Shown here: piece by piece, positions 1 to 12,428 of the stretch
Numbering within the stretch: the first letter of the stretch is position 1
Layout of the letters: each line of letters opens with the position of its first letter
Assembly: GCF_000373565.1 (NCBI RefSeq)
Contig: NZ_KB891842.1
Location: 62,001 to 126,000, forward strand
From: Streptomyces sp. HmicA12
GTDB taxonomy: Bacteria > Actinomycetota > Actinomycetes > Streptomycetales > Streptomycetaceae
DNA: 64,000 bases
Direction of reading: 5' to 3'
Translations under genes and position numbers: made by a program
The notes under the pieces: generated by a model
Told to the model about the DNA's origin: nothing
Seen by the model: the letters and a program-made list of their open reading frames with translations, nothing else
Databases searched by the model: none

Positions 1-2919
1 CACCGGCTGCGCGTCGTGCTCGCCGTACGCGCCGACTTCTACGGGCGGCTCGCCGAGCACGGCCCGCTCGCCGACGCCCTGCGCGACGCCACGCTGCTCG
101 TCGGGCCGATGCCCGCGCACGCCCTGCGGGAGGCCGTCGTCCGCCCGGCGGCCACCGAACGGCTCGTCGTGGAAAGGGCGTTGACCGCACGCGTCGTCGC
201 CGACACCGAGGGGCGCCCCGGCGGCCTGCCTCTGATGGCGCACGCGCTGCGCGAGGTGTGGCGGCGCCGCAACGGGACTTTCCTCACCCTCGCCGCGTAC
301 GAGGCTGTCGGCGGACTCGAAGGTGCCGTCGCGCACACTGCGGAGGACGTGTACGGGCGGCTGGACGCGGACGAGGCGGCAGCCGCCCGGGCCCTGCTGC
401 TGCGCATGGTCGCACCGGGCGACGGAACTCCGGACACCCGGCGACCCGTCGACCGCGCCGAACTCGCCCCGGGCTCCGGAATCGTTCTCGAACGCCTTGT
501 CACCGCACGCCTGTTGACCGTCGACGGCGACCTGGTGGACCTCGCGCACGAGGCGCTGATCACGTCCTGGCCCCGGCTGCGCAGGTGGGTCGACGCCGAC
601 CGGGGACGGCTTCGCGTTCACCGGGCCCTCACCGAGGCGGCCCGCGCCTGGGCGGACCTGGAGCGCGACGCCGGCGCGCTGTACCGGGGCGCACGGCTGG
701 CCTCCGCGCGAGAGGTGTTCGGGGTGGTGCACCTCGAACTGACGCACCTGGAGAGGGAGTTCCTCGGCGCGAGCGTCGCGGCGCACGAGCGGGAGCTGCG
801 TGCCGCCGTCCGGTCCACCCGCCGCCTGCGCACCCTGTCCGCCGCCCTCGCGGGACTGCTGTGCGTGGCGCTGGTCGCCGCCGGGGTCGCCCGGCAGCAG
901 TCCCGCGCGGCCGACCGGCAGCGCGCGGCCGCCGAGGCCCGTTCCGCCGCCGCGCTCGCGGACCGCCTGCGCACGTCGGACCCGCGCCTCGCCCAGCGGC
1001 TGAGCGTCGCCGCGTGGCGGATCGCCGACACCCCGGAGACCCGCTCCGCGGTACGGGCCGCGGCGGCGCAGCCCGGCCGGGACGCGGTCACCGTGCCGGG
1101 CCAGGTCTCCGTGCTCAGCGCGGACGGGCGGCTTGCCACCGCGGTCGAGCACGACAAGGTCACGCAGTGGGACGTGCCCCGGCACCGGAGGTTGTGGTCG
1201 GCGACCGTGCCCGGCGTGTCCGACGGGTTCCTGAGTCTGAGCGAGGACGGGCGCCGCCTCGCCTACAGGACCGACGGCGCCGTCACGCTCCGGGACCTGC
1301 CGAGTGGACGTACGACCACGCTTCCGATCAGTGAACTCGGCGACGGCCCATCGGATTTGACCCCCGACGGCCGCTTCTTCATCGTGGCGGGGAAGAGTGG
1401 GGCGGAGCTGTGGGAGACGGCGTCCGGTCGCCGCCTGCTGACCGTCCCGGGCTATCGCACCGGAAGCCGCCCCTATCCCTCGCTCAGCCCGGACGGCCGC
1501 CTGCTCGCCGTCTGCACGCGCCAGGGACTCCGCTTCTGGGACGTCGGGGAACGCCGGCAGCGACCGCGTGTCGCCCCGGAGTCGGTGGCCATGGACGTGT
1601 GCGCGAACGGTGACCCCGATTACCGCTTCACCCCGGACGGACACGGCATCGCCTACGCACTCCACGACGGCGTCCACATCTGGGACCTGCGTACCCGGCG
1701 CCCCCGCCAGGCCCTGGCCACCCAGGGCCCGCCCGGCGCGTTCCGGTTCAGCGCGGACGGGCGGTACGCCGTGATCCTCTCCCACCCCGAGATCACGGTC
1801 CGGCGCACCTCCGACGGCCGGAGCGTCGCGCGCATCGCCGGCCTCGTCAGTTCCACCAGCGAGGTGCGGATCGACAGCGCGGGTCACGCCGTGCGCTACC
1901 AGCACGGCGCGGGCGCCACCGTCGTCAGCACAGCAACCTTCGGATCCGATGCCCGCCGATCGGCGTACGACCGGGCCAGGTGGAGCCCCGACGGCCGCAC
2001 CCTCGTCACGGTGGAGAACGGCCGCGTCCGGCTGCGCTCCGCGGCCGACGGCTCCCTACGGCGCACTCTGCCGGGGCGGGCCTGCGCCGACTGCGGAGAC
2101 TCGCCGATGCTCGGGTTCGGGCCGGGCGGGCGCACCCTCGCGTACGGCGACCCGCACGAGGTGCGCCTCGTCGACGTCCGCACGGGACGCGAACTGCTCC
2201 ACGCTCGACTGGACTTCAACGCTTGGCTGTTCGCGGTCGGCGGCGACAACCGTTCGGTCGTCGCCGCCGGACAGCCGGCCGGCATCGGCGACAACGACCA
2301 CCCGCGCGTCGAAGCCTGGCGGCTCAAGGCCGGCGGCACCGGGGAGCGACTCCTGCGCAAGTCCACCGGCGGTGAAGCGATCGCCCTCACCCGCGACACG
2401 GTCCTCACCTCCGACGGCGTGCTGCACGACCTGGAGGGTGGCCGGACCCGGCGGGTCGTCCACGGTGAAGGCAGGCTCCGGGCCGCCGAGTCGAGCCCCG
2501 ACGGCCGTCTGGTCGCCGCGGTGGACGGCGAGGGCCGCGTCACCTTGTGGCGCGCGGGCAACCGCCTCGGCGTACTCCGCAGGCCCGACGGCCGGGAGGG
2601 TGGCACGGTCCTTGCCTTCTCCCCGGACTCCCGGCGGCTCGCGGCGGGCGGCGCCGACGGCGACGTACAGGTGTGGGAGACCGAGGCGCCCCACCTCTCC
2701 GGCACCCCGCTGCCCGCACCCGCGCCGAGTCCCGTGCTCGGCCTCGCCTTCACCCCGGATGGTGACGCCCTCCGCGTCGCCACCGCCCGCGGATCCCGGC
2801 GCACCCATCTCATGAACGAGGCCACCGCCGCGGACACCGTGTGTGCCCGCGCCGGTGGCCCCGGTCGTACGGAGTGGCAGACGTATCTGCCCGGACTCCC
2901 TTATCGGGAGGTGTGCTGA
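1..2919 (+). CDS. nSTAND1/WD40-repeat protein, 5' end outside window
   Basis: The reading frame is open at base 1, so this is the C-terminal part (about 972 codons) of a larger protein. The first ~230 residues have the helical part of an nSTAND1-type NTPase module (VRADFYGRL; LPLMAHALREVW; LVDLAHEALITSWPRLRRW). A hydrophobic stretch near residues 270-295 looks like a membrane helix. The rest is a series of beta-propeller blades with repeated 'SPDGRxLA' or 'TPDG' turns ending in W-D or V-W-E, which is typical of WD40 repeats. In actinobacteria such proteins are large signalling or defence-type STAND proteins. The Walker motifs would be upstream of the window, and no partner is visible here. 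It ends 16 bp before the convergent aldo/keto reductase gene. Family confident, function unknown. Confidence 0.88.
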   Translation, partial: HRLRVVLAVRADFYGRLAEHGPLADALRDATLLVGPMPAHALREAVVRPAATERLVVERALTARVVADTEGRPGGLPLMAHALREVWRRRNGTFLTLAAYEAVGGLEGAVAHTAEDVYGRLDADEAAAARALLLRMVAPGDGTPDTRRPVDRAELAPGSGIVLERLVTARLLTVDGDLVDLAHEALITSWPRLRRWVDADRGRLRVHRALTEAARAWADLERDAGALYRGARLASAREVFGVVHLELTHLEREFLGASVAAHERELRAAVRSTRRLRTLSAALAGLLCVALVAAGVARQQSRAADRQRAAAEARSAAALADRLRTSDPRLAQRLSVAAWRIADTPETRSAVRAAAAQPGRDAVTVPGQVSVLSADGRLATAVEHDKVTQWDVPRHRRLWSATVPGVSDGFLSLSEDGRRLAYRTDGAVTLRDLPSGRTTTLPISELGDGPSDLTPDGRFFIVAGKSGAELWETASGRRLLTVPGYRTGSRPYPSLSPDGRLLAVCTRQGLRFWDVGERRQRPRVAPESVAMDVCANGDPDYRFTPDGHGIAYALHDGVHIWDLRTRRPRQALATQGPPGAFRFSADGRYAVILSHPEITVRRTSDGRSVARIAGLVSSTSEVRIDSAGHAVRYQHGAGATVVSTATFGSDARRSAYDRARWSPDGRTLVTVENGRVRLRSAADGSLRRTLPGRACADCGDSPMLGFGPGGRTLAYGDPHEVRLVDVRTGRELLHARLDFNAWLFAVGGDNRSVVAAGQPAGIGDNDHPRVEAWRLKAGGTGERLLRKSTGGEAIALTRDTVLTSDGVLHDLEGGRTRRVVHGEGRLRAAESSPDGRLVAAVDGEGRVTLWRAGNRLGVLRRPDGREGGTVLAFSPDSRRLAAGGADGDVQVWETEAPHLSGTPLPAPAPSPVLGLAFTPDGDALRVATARGSRRTHLMNEATAADTVCARAGGPGRTEWQTYLPGLPYREVC

Positions 2920-2935
2920 GGAGGTGTGGCCAGGA

Positions 2936-3769
2936 TCAGGCGACGTCGAACTCCGCCGGGTTCGGGCCGAGTCGGCGGTCCTCGTTCAGTGCCGAGATCG
3001 CGCCGAGGTCCTCGGGGTCGAGCTCGAAGCCGAACACGTCGATGTTCTCCGCGATCCGCGACGGGGTCACGGACTTGGGGATCACCACGTTGCCCAGCTG
3101 GACGTGCCAGCGCAGGACGACCTGCGCGGGCGTGCGGCCGTGCTTCTGCGCGATCGCGACGATGGCGGGAACCTCCAGGAGGCCCTTGCCCTGGCCGAGC
3201 GGCGACCAGGCCTCGGTCGCGATGCCCAGCTCCGCGTGCTTCTCGCGGGACGCGTGCTGCTGAAGGTGCGGGTGCAGCTCGATCTGGTTGACCGCGGGGA
3301 TGATCGACGTCTCGCCGGTCAGCCGGTCCAGGTGCTCCGGCAGGAAGTTCGAGACGCCGATGGCCTTGGCGCGGCCGTCCGCGTAGATCTTCTCGAACGC
3401 CTTGTACGTGTCCACGTACGTGTCCTTGGACGGCAGCGGCCAGTGGATCAGGTACAGGTCCACGTAGTCGAGGCCGAGCTTGCCGAGGGACTCGTCGAAG
3501 GCGCTCAGCGTCGCGTCGTAGCCCTGGTTCGCGTTCCACAGCTTGGTGGTGACGAAGAGCTCCTCGCGGGGCAGGCCCGACGCGGCGATCGCCTTGCCGG
3601 TGCCCTTCTCGTTGCCGTAGATCGCGGCGGTGTCGATGCTGCGGTACCCGGCCTGAAGTGCGGTCGCGACGGCCGTCTCGGCCTCGTCGTCCGGCACCTG
3701 CCACACGCCGAAGCCGAGCTGCGGCATCTCGACGCCGTTGTTCAGGATGATCGGGGGAACCTTGCTCAC
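2936..3769 (-). CDS. Aldo/keto reductase (2,5-diketo-D-gluconate reductase type)
   Basis: A 277-aa single-domain NADPH-dependent carbonyl reductase of full family length. The AKR tetrad is visible: Asp and Tyr in SIDTAAIYGNE, Lys in TTKLWNAN and His in YLIHWPLP. The C-terminal NADP-binding stretch VIPKSVTPSRIAENIDVF is also present. The N-terminus (PPIILNNGVEMPQLGFG) is canonical. The start is GTG at 3769, preceded by AAGGA about 10 nt upstream. It is monocistronic and convergent with the WD40 gene. The substrate cannot be told from sequence; members reduce keto-sugars, methylglyoxal and other aldehydes. Confidence 0.93.
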   Translation of the reverse strand: MSKVPPIILNNGVEMPQLGFGVWQVPDDEAETAVATALQAGYRSIDTAAIYGNEKGTGKAIAASGLPREELFVTTKLWNANQGYDATLSAFDESLGKLGLDYVDLYLIHWPLPSKDTYVDTYKAFEKIYADGRAKAIGVSNFLPEHLDRLTGETSIIPAVNQIELHPHLQQHASREKHAELGIATEAWSPLGQGKGLLEVPAIVAIAQKHGRTPAQVVLRWHVQLGNVVIPKSVTPSRIAENIDVFGFELDPEDLGAISALNEDRRLGPNPAEFDVA

Positions 3770-3885
3770 GAGGTGTCGATCCTTTTAAGTCGTCGGTTGG
3801 TACTCCCATGGTCAACGATCACGGGCGCACGCGCATTCCAATGGCGGACTTCTTTCTCTCCCCAGCATGCCAGTCACGTTGCCGG

Positions 3886-4634
3886 TCATGTATGTGAACC
3901 TTGGTCCGGGAGTGGACCGGCAGAGGGTGCCGCTCCCAGGTACGCCTCGCGCACCCGCTCGTCCGCCCGCACGCTCTCCGGAGTCCCCTCCGCGAGCACG
4001 CCGCCCAGATCGAGGACCACGACCCGGGAGCACAGCTCCATCACGAACGCCACGTTGTGCTCGACGAGCAGCACCGCGCAGCCGTCCTCCTCGGCGAGCC
4101 GCCGCACCGCCGCCGCGAGCAGCCCGCGCTCCTCGGCCGTCATGCCGGACGCGGGCTCGTCGAGCAGCAGCACCCGCGGCCGGTCGGCCGCGGCCCGCGC
4201 CAGCTCCACCATGCGGGCCCGCCCGACCGGCAGCGTTCCCGCGTACGCGTCGCAGAGCGTGTCGAGCCCGCAGGCGCGCAGCAGCTCGCCCGCGCGCTCG
4301 GCGTCCGCGCCGCCGCGCCGCCACTCCTGCGCGACGAGCAGGTTGTCCGCGACCGTGAGCTGACCGAACAGCTGCTGGCGCTGGAACGTGCGGCGCATCC
4401 CGTGCCGCGCCCGCCACACCGGCGAGCGCCGCGTGACGTCCACCCCGTCGAGCAGCACCCGGCCCGCGTCCGGGCGCCGGATCCCGGAGACGACGTCGAA
4501 GAAGGTCGTCTTGCCCGCGCCGTTGGGCCCGATCAGCCCGCACACCTCGCCGGCGGCGAGGCGCAGGTCCACCGAGTCGAGGGCCCGCACGCCGCCGAAC
4601 CGCACGCCGACGCCCTCGGCCTCCAGTACGTGGC

Positions 4635-4638
<4 letters not shown>
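3886..4638 (-). CDS. Branched-chain-type ABC transporter ATP-binding protein (LivG-like)
   Basis: A 250-aa ATPase with Walker A GPNGAGKTT, a degenerate signature region (LPVGRARMVELARAAA), Walker B VLLLDEPASGM and a switch His in LLVEHNVAFVM. The long insert after Walker A (RRSPVWRARHGMRRTFQ) is typical of LivG. The reading frame extends upstream, but ATG 4638 overlaps the stop of the preceding gene by 4 bp (ATGA), which indicates translational coupling. It is the last gene of the minus-strand operon with the fused permease/ATPase and the substrate-binding lipoprotein. It supplies the second ATPase; the first is fused to the permeases. Confidence 0.92.
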
Positions 4639-7301
<2,663 letters not shown>

Positions 7302-7323
7302 AGGAAGTCCCCCTCGGACAGGC

Positions 7324-8577
7324 CTACTTGAAGGGAATGGGCGCGTAGCACTTGAACAGTGACGACACCCGGTACGCCCCGCCCTTGAGCTCCACCAGCG
7401 CCCCGCAGCCGAACGACTCCGCGTGTCCGGCCGGGAATCGCCGGTCGCCGACCATCGTCTCCGAGTCCGAGAACCCGTCGGCGGCCTTCTGGAACGACGT
7501 CGCGGTCAGGTCCTTGCCCGTCCTCTTGGCGATGGCCAGGAAGAGATCGGCGCTCATGTACCCGGTCATCATGTGCATGTTGAGCGGGACCTTCTTGCCC
7601 GCGGCCTTCTCGATGTCGGCCTTGAACTGCTTCATCCGCGGGCTCGTCGACTCGAACGGCTCGAAGGACAGCAGTACGTGCACTCCGTCGAGCGCCTGCT
7701 TGGTCGCGCTCTTGGCGAGGAGTCCCGGGTCGTAGTCGGTCGGGTCGGTGAGCACGCCCTGGAAGCCGGTGCGCTTGACGGCCGTGAACAGCCCGATGTT
7801 GTACGGGGTCTGCATCACGGAGACGACGACGTCGGGCGCCTTGCCGCCGTCGCTGCGCAGCAGTTCCTTCGTGTACGCCGACCAGTCGCTCGGCACGGAC
7901 GTCGCGGGCACGGACGCCTTCGCGTAGGTCACCTTGAAGCCGGCCGACGCGAACGACTGCTTGTACGTGCGGATCGCGAAGGTGCCCGCGTCGTTGTCGT
8001 TGGCGAGGATCGCGACCGACTTGCCCCGCGAGCCGCCCGTGACGTTCTTGAGCCCCTCCGGCCAGGTCTGCGAGATGGTGCCGCCCGGCATCGGCACCAT
8101 GCAGCCGCCGAAACCGTAGATGTACGTCGGCCCGCAGAACGACGGCAGCGTGCCCCAGCCGAACGTCGGCACCTTCTGCTTCTGCAGGAAGTCCGCCCCG
8201 GAGAACGTCACCGAGCTCATCGGCGCGATGGCGAACACCTTGTCCTGCTGGACGAGTTTGCGGGCCGCCGCGAGATTCTTCGCGGGGTCCTGGCCGTCGT
8301 CCTCCGCGCCCAGGTAGTCGATCTTCCGGCCGTTGACACCGCCCTCGGCGTTGGCGCGGTCGAAACGGGCCTTCGCGCCCAGGTCGGTGTCCTTCTTGCT
8401 GTACCCGCTCGCCGTCGTCATGGAGACGATGCCGCCGACCTTGATCGAGTCGTCGGTCACTCCGCGTACCGAACTCCCCTTGTCGTCGGGTGAGGTGCTG
8501 GTTGCTGTGGAGTTGCAGGCGGTGGCGAGCAGGAGTGCCGCCACGGTGGCGGTGATGGCGCGGATCGGTCGCGACAC
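7324..8577 (-). CDS. ABC transporter substrate-binding lipoprotein (Leu/Ile/Val-binding family)
   Basis: A 417-aa periplasmic-binding-protein type I receptor. The N-terminus is a lipoprotein signal peptide with a lipobox ending at Cys21 (LLLATAC). The mature part starts with the family pattern SIKVGGIVSMTTASG and has RKIDYLGAEDDGQDPAKN and repeated alpha/beta units. Start is GTG 8577, with a strong AGGGGG ribosome site about 7 nt upstream. It is first of the three transporter genes and follows the acyl-CoA ligase gene by 133 bp. That gap holds a 13-bp direct repeat. The ligand is unknown. Confidence 0.92.
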   Translation of the reverse strand: MSRPIRAITATVAALLLATACNSTATSTSPDDKGSSVRGVTDDSIKVGGIVSMTTASGYSKKDTDLGAKARFDRANAEGGVNGRKIDYLGAEDDGQDPAKNLAAARKLVQQDKVFAIAPMSSVTFSGADFLQKQKVPTFGWGTLPSFCGPTYIYGFGGCMVPMPGGTISQTWPEGLKNVTGGSRGKSVAILANDNDAGTFAIRTYKQSFASAGFKVTYAKASVPATSVPSDWSAYTKELLRSDGGKAPDVVVSVMQTPYNIGLFTAVKRTGFQGVLTDPTDYDPGLLAKSATKQALDGVHVLLSFEPFESTSPRMKQFKADIEKAAGKKVPLNMHMMTGYMSADLFLAIAKRTGKDLTATSFQKAADGFSDSETMVGDRRFPAGHAESFGCGALVELKGGAYRVSSLFKCYAPIPFK

Positions 8578-8622
8578 GGTCGGGCCCCCTCCGTCGAAGT
8601 GAGGGTGATTCTGTGTGCGACC

Positions 8623-8668
8623 TGATGAACCGTCAATAACTGACGCATCGGTAATTGATGAACCGTCA
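8623..8668. promoter_or_regulatory. 13-bp direct repeat upstream of the ABC operon
   Basis: TGATGAACCGTCA occurs exactly at 8623-8635 and again at 8656-8668, 33 bp (about three helical turns) apart. Between them a partly related TGACGCATC is present in inverted sense. The pair lies 46-91 bp upstream of the lipoprotein start codon, a good position for an operator or activator site. The cognate regulator is not in the window. Confidence 0.5.
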
Positions 8669-8710
8669 GAAACGTTCGAGGTGACCGTCAGGGGCCGGGA
8701 CCGGTGCGGC

Positions 8711-10537
8711 TCACGCCCGGTACAGCGCCTCCACCTCCGCCGAGTACGCCGTCTCGATCGCCTTGCGCTTCAGCTTCAGGGACGGAGTGAGCAGGCCGTG
8801 CTCCTCGCTGAACTGGTGGGCCAGTATCCGGAACGTACGGATCGACTCCGCCTGCGAGACCAGGGTGTTGGCGGCCACGACGGCACGCCGCACCTCCATC
8901 TCCAGGTCCCCGTCGCGCACCAGCTCGGCCGGGTGCATCATCTGCTTGCCGCGCATGCCGAGCCAGTGCTCGACGGCCTCCGCGTCGAGCGTGACGAGAG
9001 CGGCGACGTAGGGCCGGTCGTTGCCGACGACGATGCACTGGGCGACCAGCGGGTGGTCGCGCACCCGCTCCTCCAGCTGGTGCGGCGAGACGCTCTTGCC
9101 GCCGGAGGTCACCAGGATCTCCTTCTTGCGCCCGGTGATGGTCAGATAGCCGTCCTCGTCGAGCGCGCCCAGGTCGCCGGTGGCGAGCCAGCCGTCGTGC
9201 AGCGTGGCGTCGGTCGACTTCGGGTCGTTGAGGTAGCCCTGGAAGACGTTGCCGCCGTACAGCCACACCTCGCCGTCGTCGGCGATGTGCACGGTGGTGC
9301 CCGGAATGGCCTTGCCGACCGTGCCGTAGCGGGTCTGCTCGGGCGGGTTGGCGGTGGCCGCCGCGGTCGACTCGGTCAGGCCGTAACCCTCGTAGATCGC
9401 GACGCCCGCGCCGGCGAAGAACAGCCCGAGCCGCCGGTCCATGCCGCTGCCGCCGGACATCGCGTGCCGCACCCGGCCGCCCATCGCCTCGCGCACCTTG
9501 GAGTAGACGAGCTTGTCGAAGAGCGAATGCTGCATCCGCAGAGAGGCGGACGGTCCGGGACCCGTGCCGAACGCCTTCGCCTCCTGGGCGTCCGCGTACT
9601 TCACGGCGCACTCCACGGCCTTGTCGAAAGGACCGGACCTGCCTTCCTTCTCGGCCTTTCTGCGGGCCGCGTTGAACACCTTCTCGAAGATGTACGGGAC
9701 GGCGAGGATGAACGTCGGCCGGAAGGCCTGGAGGTCGGGCAGCAGCGCGGCCGCGTTCAGCTGCGGCTGATGGCCCATCTTCACGCCGCCGCGCACCGCC
9801 GCCACCTGCACCATCCGCCCGAAGACGTGGGCCAGCGGCAGGAACAGCAGGGTGGAGGCGACCCGCTCCCGCTTGGAGGCGAAGACCGGCTCCCAGCGCT
9901 TCACCATCGTGTCCGCCTCGAACATGAAGTTCGCGTGCGAGATGACGCAGCCCTTGGGGCGGCCCGTGGTGCCGGACGTGTAGATGATCGTGGCGATCGA
10001 GTCGGGCGTCACCGCCCGGCGGTGGCGGTGCACCGTGTCGTCGTCGATGTGGGTGCCCGACGCGGTCACCTCCTCGACGGCGCCGCCGTCCAGCTGCCAC
10101 AGCCGGTGCAGGTGCGGCAGCCGGTCGATGATCGTGGCGATGGTCATCGCGTGGTCCTCGTGCTCCACGACCGCCGCCGACACCTGGGCGTCGTAGAGCG
10201 CCCAGAAGACCTGCTCGGCCGAGGACGTAGCGTAGATCGGGACGACCTGCGCGCCGATGGTCCACAGCGCGAAGTCGAACAGCGTCCACTCGTAGCGCGT
10301 ACGGGACATGATGGCGACGCGGTCGCCGAATCTGATGCCCTGCGCGAGCAGTCCCTTGGCCAGGGCGAGGACCTCGGCGCAGAACTGTTCCGACGTGACG
10401 TCGTGCCACTTGCCGTCGGCGTCCTTGCGGCCGAAGGCGATGTGGCCCGGGTCGTCCAGGGCATGGTCGAACACGGCGTCGGCCAGGCCGCCCACCGGCG
10501 GCGCCGTCGCCAGAGCGGGGGTGGTGAACTCACGCAA
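8711..10537 (-). CDS. AMP-dependent (long-chain) acyl-CoA synthetase
   Basis: A 608-aa ANL-superfamily ligase that activates a carboxylate via an acyl-adenylate and then forms the CoA thioester. The adenylation core is clear: P-loop YTSGTTGRPKGCVISHANF, A5-like YEGYGLTEST, WLATGDLG and the C-terminal hinge with ITGRKKEILVTSGGK. The frame opens upstream to 10663, but TTG 10537 is preceded by AAGGAG at 5-nt spacing and begins the conserved protein, so it is preferred. The layout resembles mycobacterial FadD15-type ligases. It stands upstream of the Liv-type transporter on the same strand, so it probably traps the imported acid. Substrate not determinable. Confidence 0.92.
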   Translation of the reverse strand: MREFTTPALATAPPVGGLADAVFDHALDDPGHIAFGRKDADGKWHDVTSEQFCAEVLALAKGLLAQGIRFGDRVAIMSRTRYEWTLFDFALWTIGAQVVPIYATSSAEQVFWALYDAQVSAAVVEHEDHAMTIATIIDRLPHLHRLWQLDGGAVEEVTASGTHIDDDTVHRHRRAVTPDSIATIIYTSGTTGRPKGCVISHANFMFEADTMVKRWEPVFASKRERVASTLLFLPLAHVFGRMVQVAAVRGGVKMGHQPQLNAAALLPDLQAFRPTFILAVPYIFEKVFNAARRKAEKEGRSGPFDKAVECAVKYADAQEAKAFGTGPGPSASLRMQHSLFDKLVYSKVREAMGGRVRHAMSGGSGMDRRLGLFFAGAGVAIYEGYGLTESTAAATANPPEQTRYGTVGKAIPGTTVHIADDGEVWLYGGNVFQGYLNDPKSTDATLHDGWLATGDLGALDEDGYLTITGRKKEILVTSGGKSVSPHQLEERVRDHPLVAQCIVVGNDRPYVAALVTLDAEAVEHWLGMRGKQMMHPAELVRDGDLEMEVRRAVVAANTLVSQAESIRTFRILAHQFSEEHGLLTPSLKLKRKAIETAYSAEVEALYRA

Positions 10538-10685
10538 TGTTGCTCCTTGTGGCGCTCCGCACAGCGTCGGTGACGGTACCCGACCGCGCGCCCCGACGGG
10601 AGGGGTGCCAACTCGCCGGGAGCACGCGGAATATGCACAGGTCAGCCGTTTAAATACGGCCACAAGGGAAGCGGCGGGACAGAAT

Positions 10686-10703
10686 ACTTACGCTTCGGTA
10701 AGT
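10686..10703. promoter_or_regulatory. Inverted repeat upstream of the acyl-CoA synthetase
   Basis: ACTTAC and GTAAGT form 6-bp arms around a 6-bp centre, about 150 bp upstream of the TTG start. Shape and sequence resemble operators of TetR-type acyl-CoA-metabolism repressors, but no TetR gene is in the window. The assignment is an inference from the palindrome alone. Confidence 0.4.
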
Positions 10704-10790
10704 TTCGGTTCCGTAATCTCCCGGCGCTCTTCACCGTTCCTCATCGGTCTGCACCGAATCTGTACGGAGAGGCCACCGGGGTCGCCGGGA

Positions 10791-12275
10791 TCACCGCGGG
10801 GCGCTCACCGGCTTTTTGGGCGGAGTGGTCGGTTCCACTACGGGCGTCTTGGGCGACCGTACCAGGACGAGCACCAGGAATCCTGAGACGATCGCCACAC
10901 AACCGGCCAGCACCGAGGCCGAGTTGAGCCCCTGTGCGAAGGCCGTGCGCAGCGCCCGCTCCGCCACCTGGCCGCGCAGACCGTCCGCCCCGCCGCCCGC
11001 GAGCGCGTGCGCGGCCCCGCGCGGCAGCGTGTCCTGCATGCGCGAGATCAGCACGGTCCCGAAGGCGGCGATGCCGAGCGCGTACCCCAGCTGCCGGAAG
11101 GTGTTCAGCGAACCGCCCGCCATCCCGGCCCGCGCCGGCTCCACGGTGGCGAGCGCGGCGCCCGCGATCCCGGGGGAGACCAGGCCCACCCCGATCCCGG
11201 CGAGCACGAGCCCCGGCACGAGCGCGGTCCACGTCGACCCGGCGCCGAGCACCGCCTGGCAGCAGGCGCCGACCCCGATGAGGACGAGGCCGCCGCCCAC
11301 CGTGATCCGCGCGGGCACCCCGTGCAGCAGCTTCCCGCCCGCGATCGCCACCACCATCGACGCCCCCGAGAGCGACAGGAACACCAGGCCGCCGTGGACC
11401 GGGCTCATGCCCAGCAGGGTCTGCAGCCACAGCGAGGTGTAGGGCAGCACGCCGAACGCGGCCGCGTTGAACGCGAAGGCCCCCACCATCACCCCCACGA
11501 ACGCCGGACGGCGCAGCAGCCCGAGATCGAGCATCGGGTGCGCCGACCGCCGCTCGACGCCCACGAAGCAGCCGAGCGCGACAGCGGCGACGAGGAAGGA
11601 CACGAGGGCACCCCGCTCGCCCCAGCCCCGCTCGCCCGCCCGGATCACGCCGTACGTCGCCGCGCCCGCGAAGGCCGCGAACGCGGCCGTCCCGGCCCAG
11701 TCGATCCGCCGCTCCTTCGGCCCGCGCGACTCGGGCACGTACCGCAGGGTCAGCCACACCGCCGCGACGCTCACCGGCAGATTGACCCAGAAGATCCACC
11801 GCCACCCCGGCCCCTCGGTGAGCAGCCCGCCGAGCACCGGCCCGATCGCGGCGGCGCCGCCGCTCACCGCGCCGAAGACACCGAGCGCCGCCGACCGCTG
11901 CCGCCCCTGATAGACGGCGCCGATGATCGGCAGCGTCGTCGCGAACATCGCCGCCGCGCCGAGGCCCTGCACCACCCGGGCCGTCACGAGCGCCGTCGGC
12001 CCGCCCGCGAGCCCGCACGCGAGGGACGCCGCCGCGAAGACGACGACCCCCACGACGTGCACCCGCCGCCGTCCCAGAATGTCGGCGGCGGCGCCGACGC
12101 CGAGCAGCAGCGCGGCGAGCGCCAGCGCGTATCCGTCCATCACCCACTGCAGATCACTGAGCGAGGCGTGCAGCGCGCCCGCCATGTCGGGCAGCGCGAC
12201 GACGGCGATCGACACGTCCAGCAGCAGCATGAACGTGCCGAGGCAGACCGCCGTCAGGGTCCCCCATGTACGCAT
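10791..12275 (-). CDS. MFS drug exporter, DHA2 family (14 TMS)
   Basis: A 494-aa integral membrane protein with the DHA2 signature pattern: TM1 TFMLLLDVSIAVVALPDM, LQWVMDGYALALAALLL, the loop-2/3 motif GRRRVHVVGVVVFA, motif C GGAAAIGPVLGGLL and WRWIFWVNLPV. Length and about 14 hydrophobic segments fit proton-driven efflux pumps of the EmrB/QacA type. Start is ATG 12275 with AAAGG upstream. It is divergent from an Lrp-family gene across 153 bp, so the Lrp protein may control it (inference). Substrate unknown. Confidence 0.93.
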   Translation of the reverse strand: MRTWGTLTAVCLGTFMLLLDVSIAVVALPDMAGALHASLSDLQWVMDGYALALAALLLGVGAAADILGRRRVHVVGVVVFAAASLACGLAGGPTALVTARVVQGLGAAAMFATTLPIIGAVYQGRQRSAALGVFGAVSGGAAAIGPVLGGLLTEGPGWRWIFWVNLPVSVAAVWLTLRYVPESRGPKERRIDWAGTAAFAAFAGAATYGVIRAGERGWGERGALVSFLVAAVALGCFVGVERRSAHPMLDLGLLRRPAFVGVMVGAFAFNAAAFGVLPYTSLWLQTLLGMSPVHGGLVFLSLSGASMVVAIAGGKLLHGVPARITVGGGLVLIGVGACCQAVLGAGSTWTALVPGLVLAGIGVGLVSPGIAGAALATVEPARAGMAGGSLNTFRQLGYALGIAAFGTVLISRMQDTLPRGAAHALAGGGADGLRGQVAERALRTAFAQGLNSASVLAGCVAIVSGFLVLVLVRSPKTPVVEPTTPPKKPVSAPR

Positions 12276-12428
12276 GTCGGTTCCGACCTTTCGTCATCGA
12301 CTCGTCGTCCCGTCGCGCACGTCTCGTCGCCGTGCGCGTCTCGCTCCGTACGATGCGGGGGAGGCGGCCGATCACGATGCTCACGGCCCTCGACGCGACG
12401 GAATCCGACACGAAGGCGGACCCTGGAG

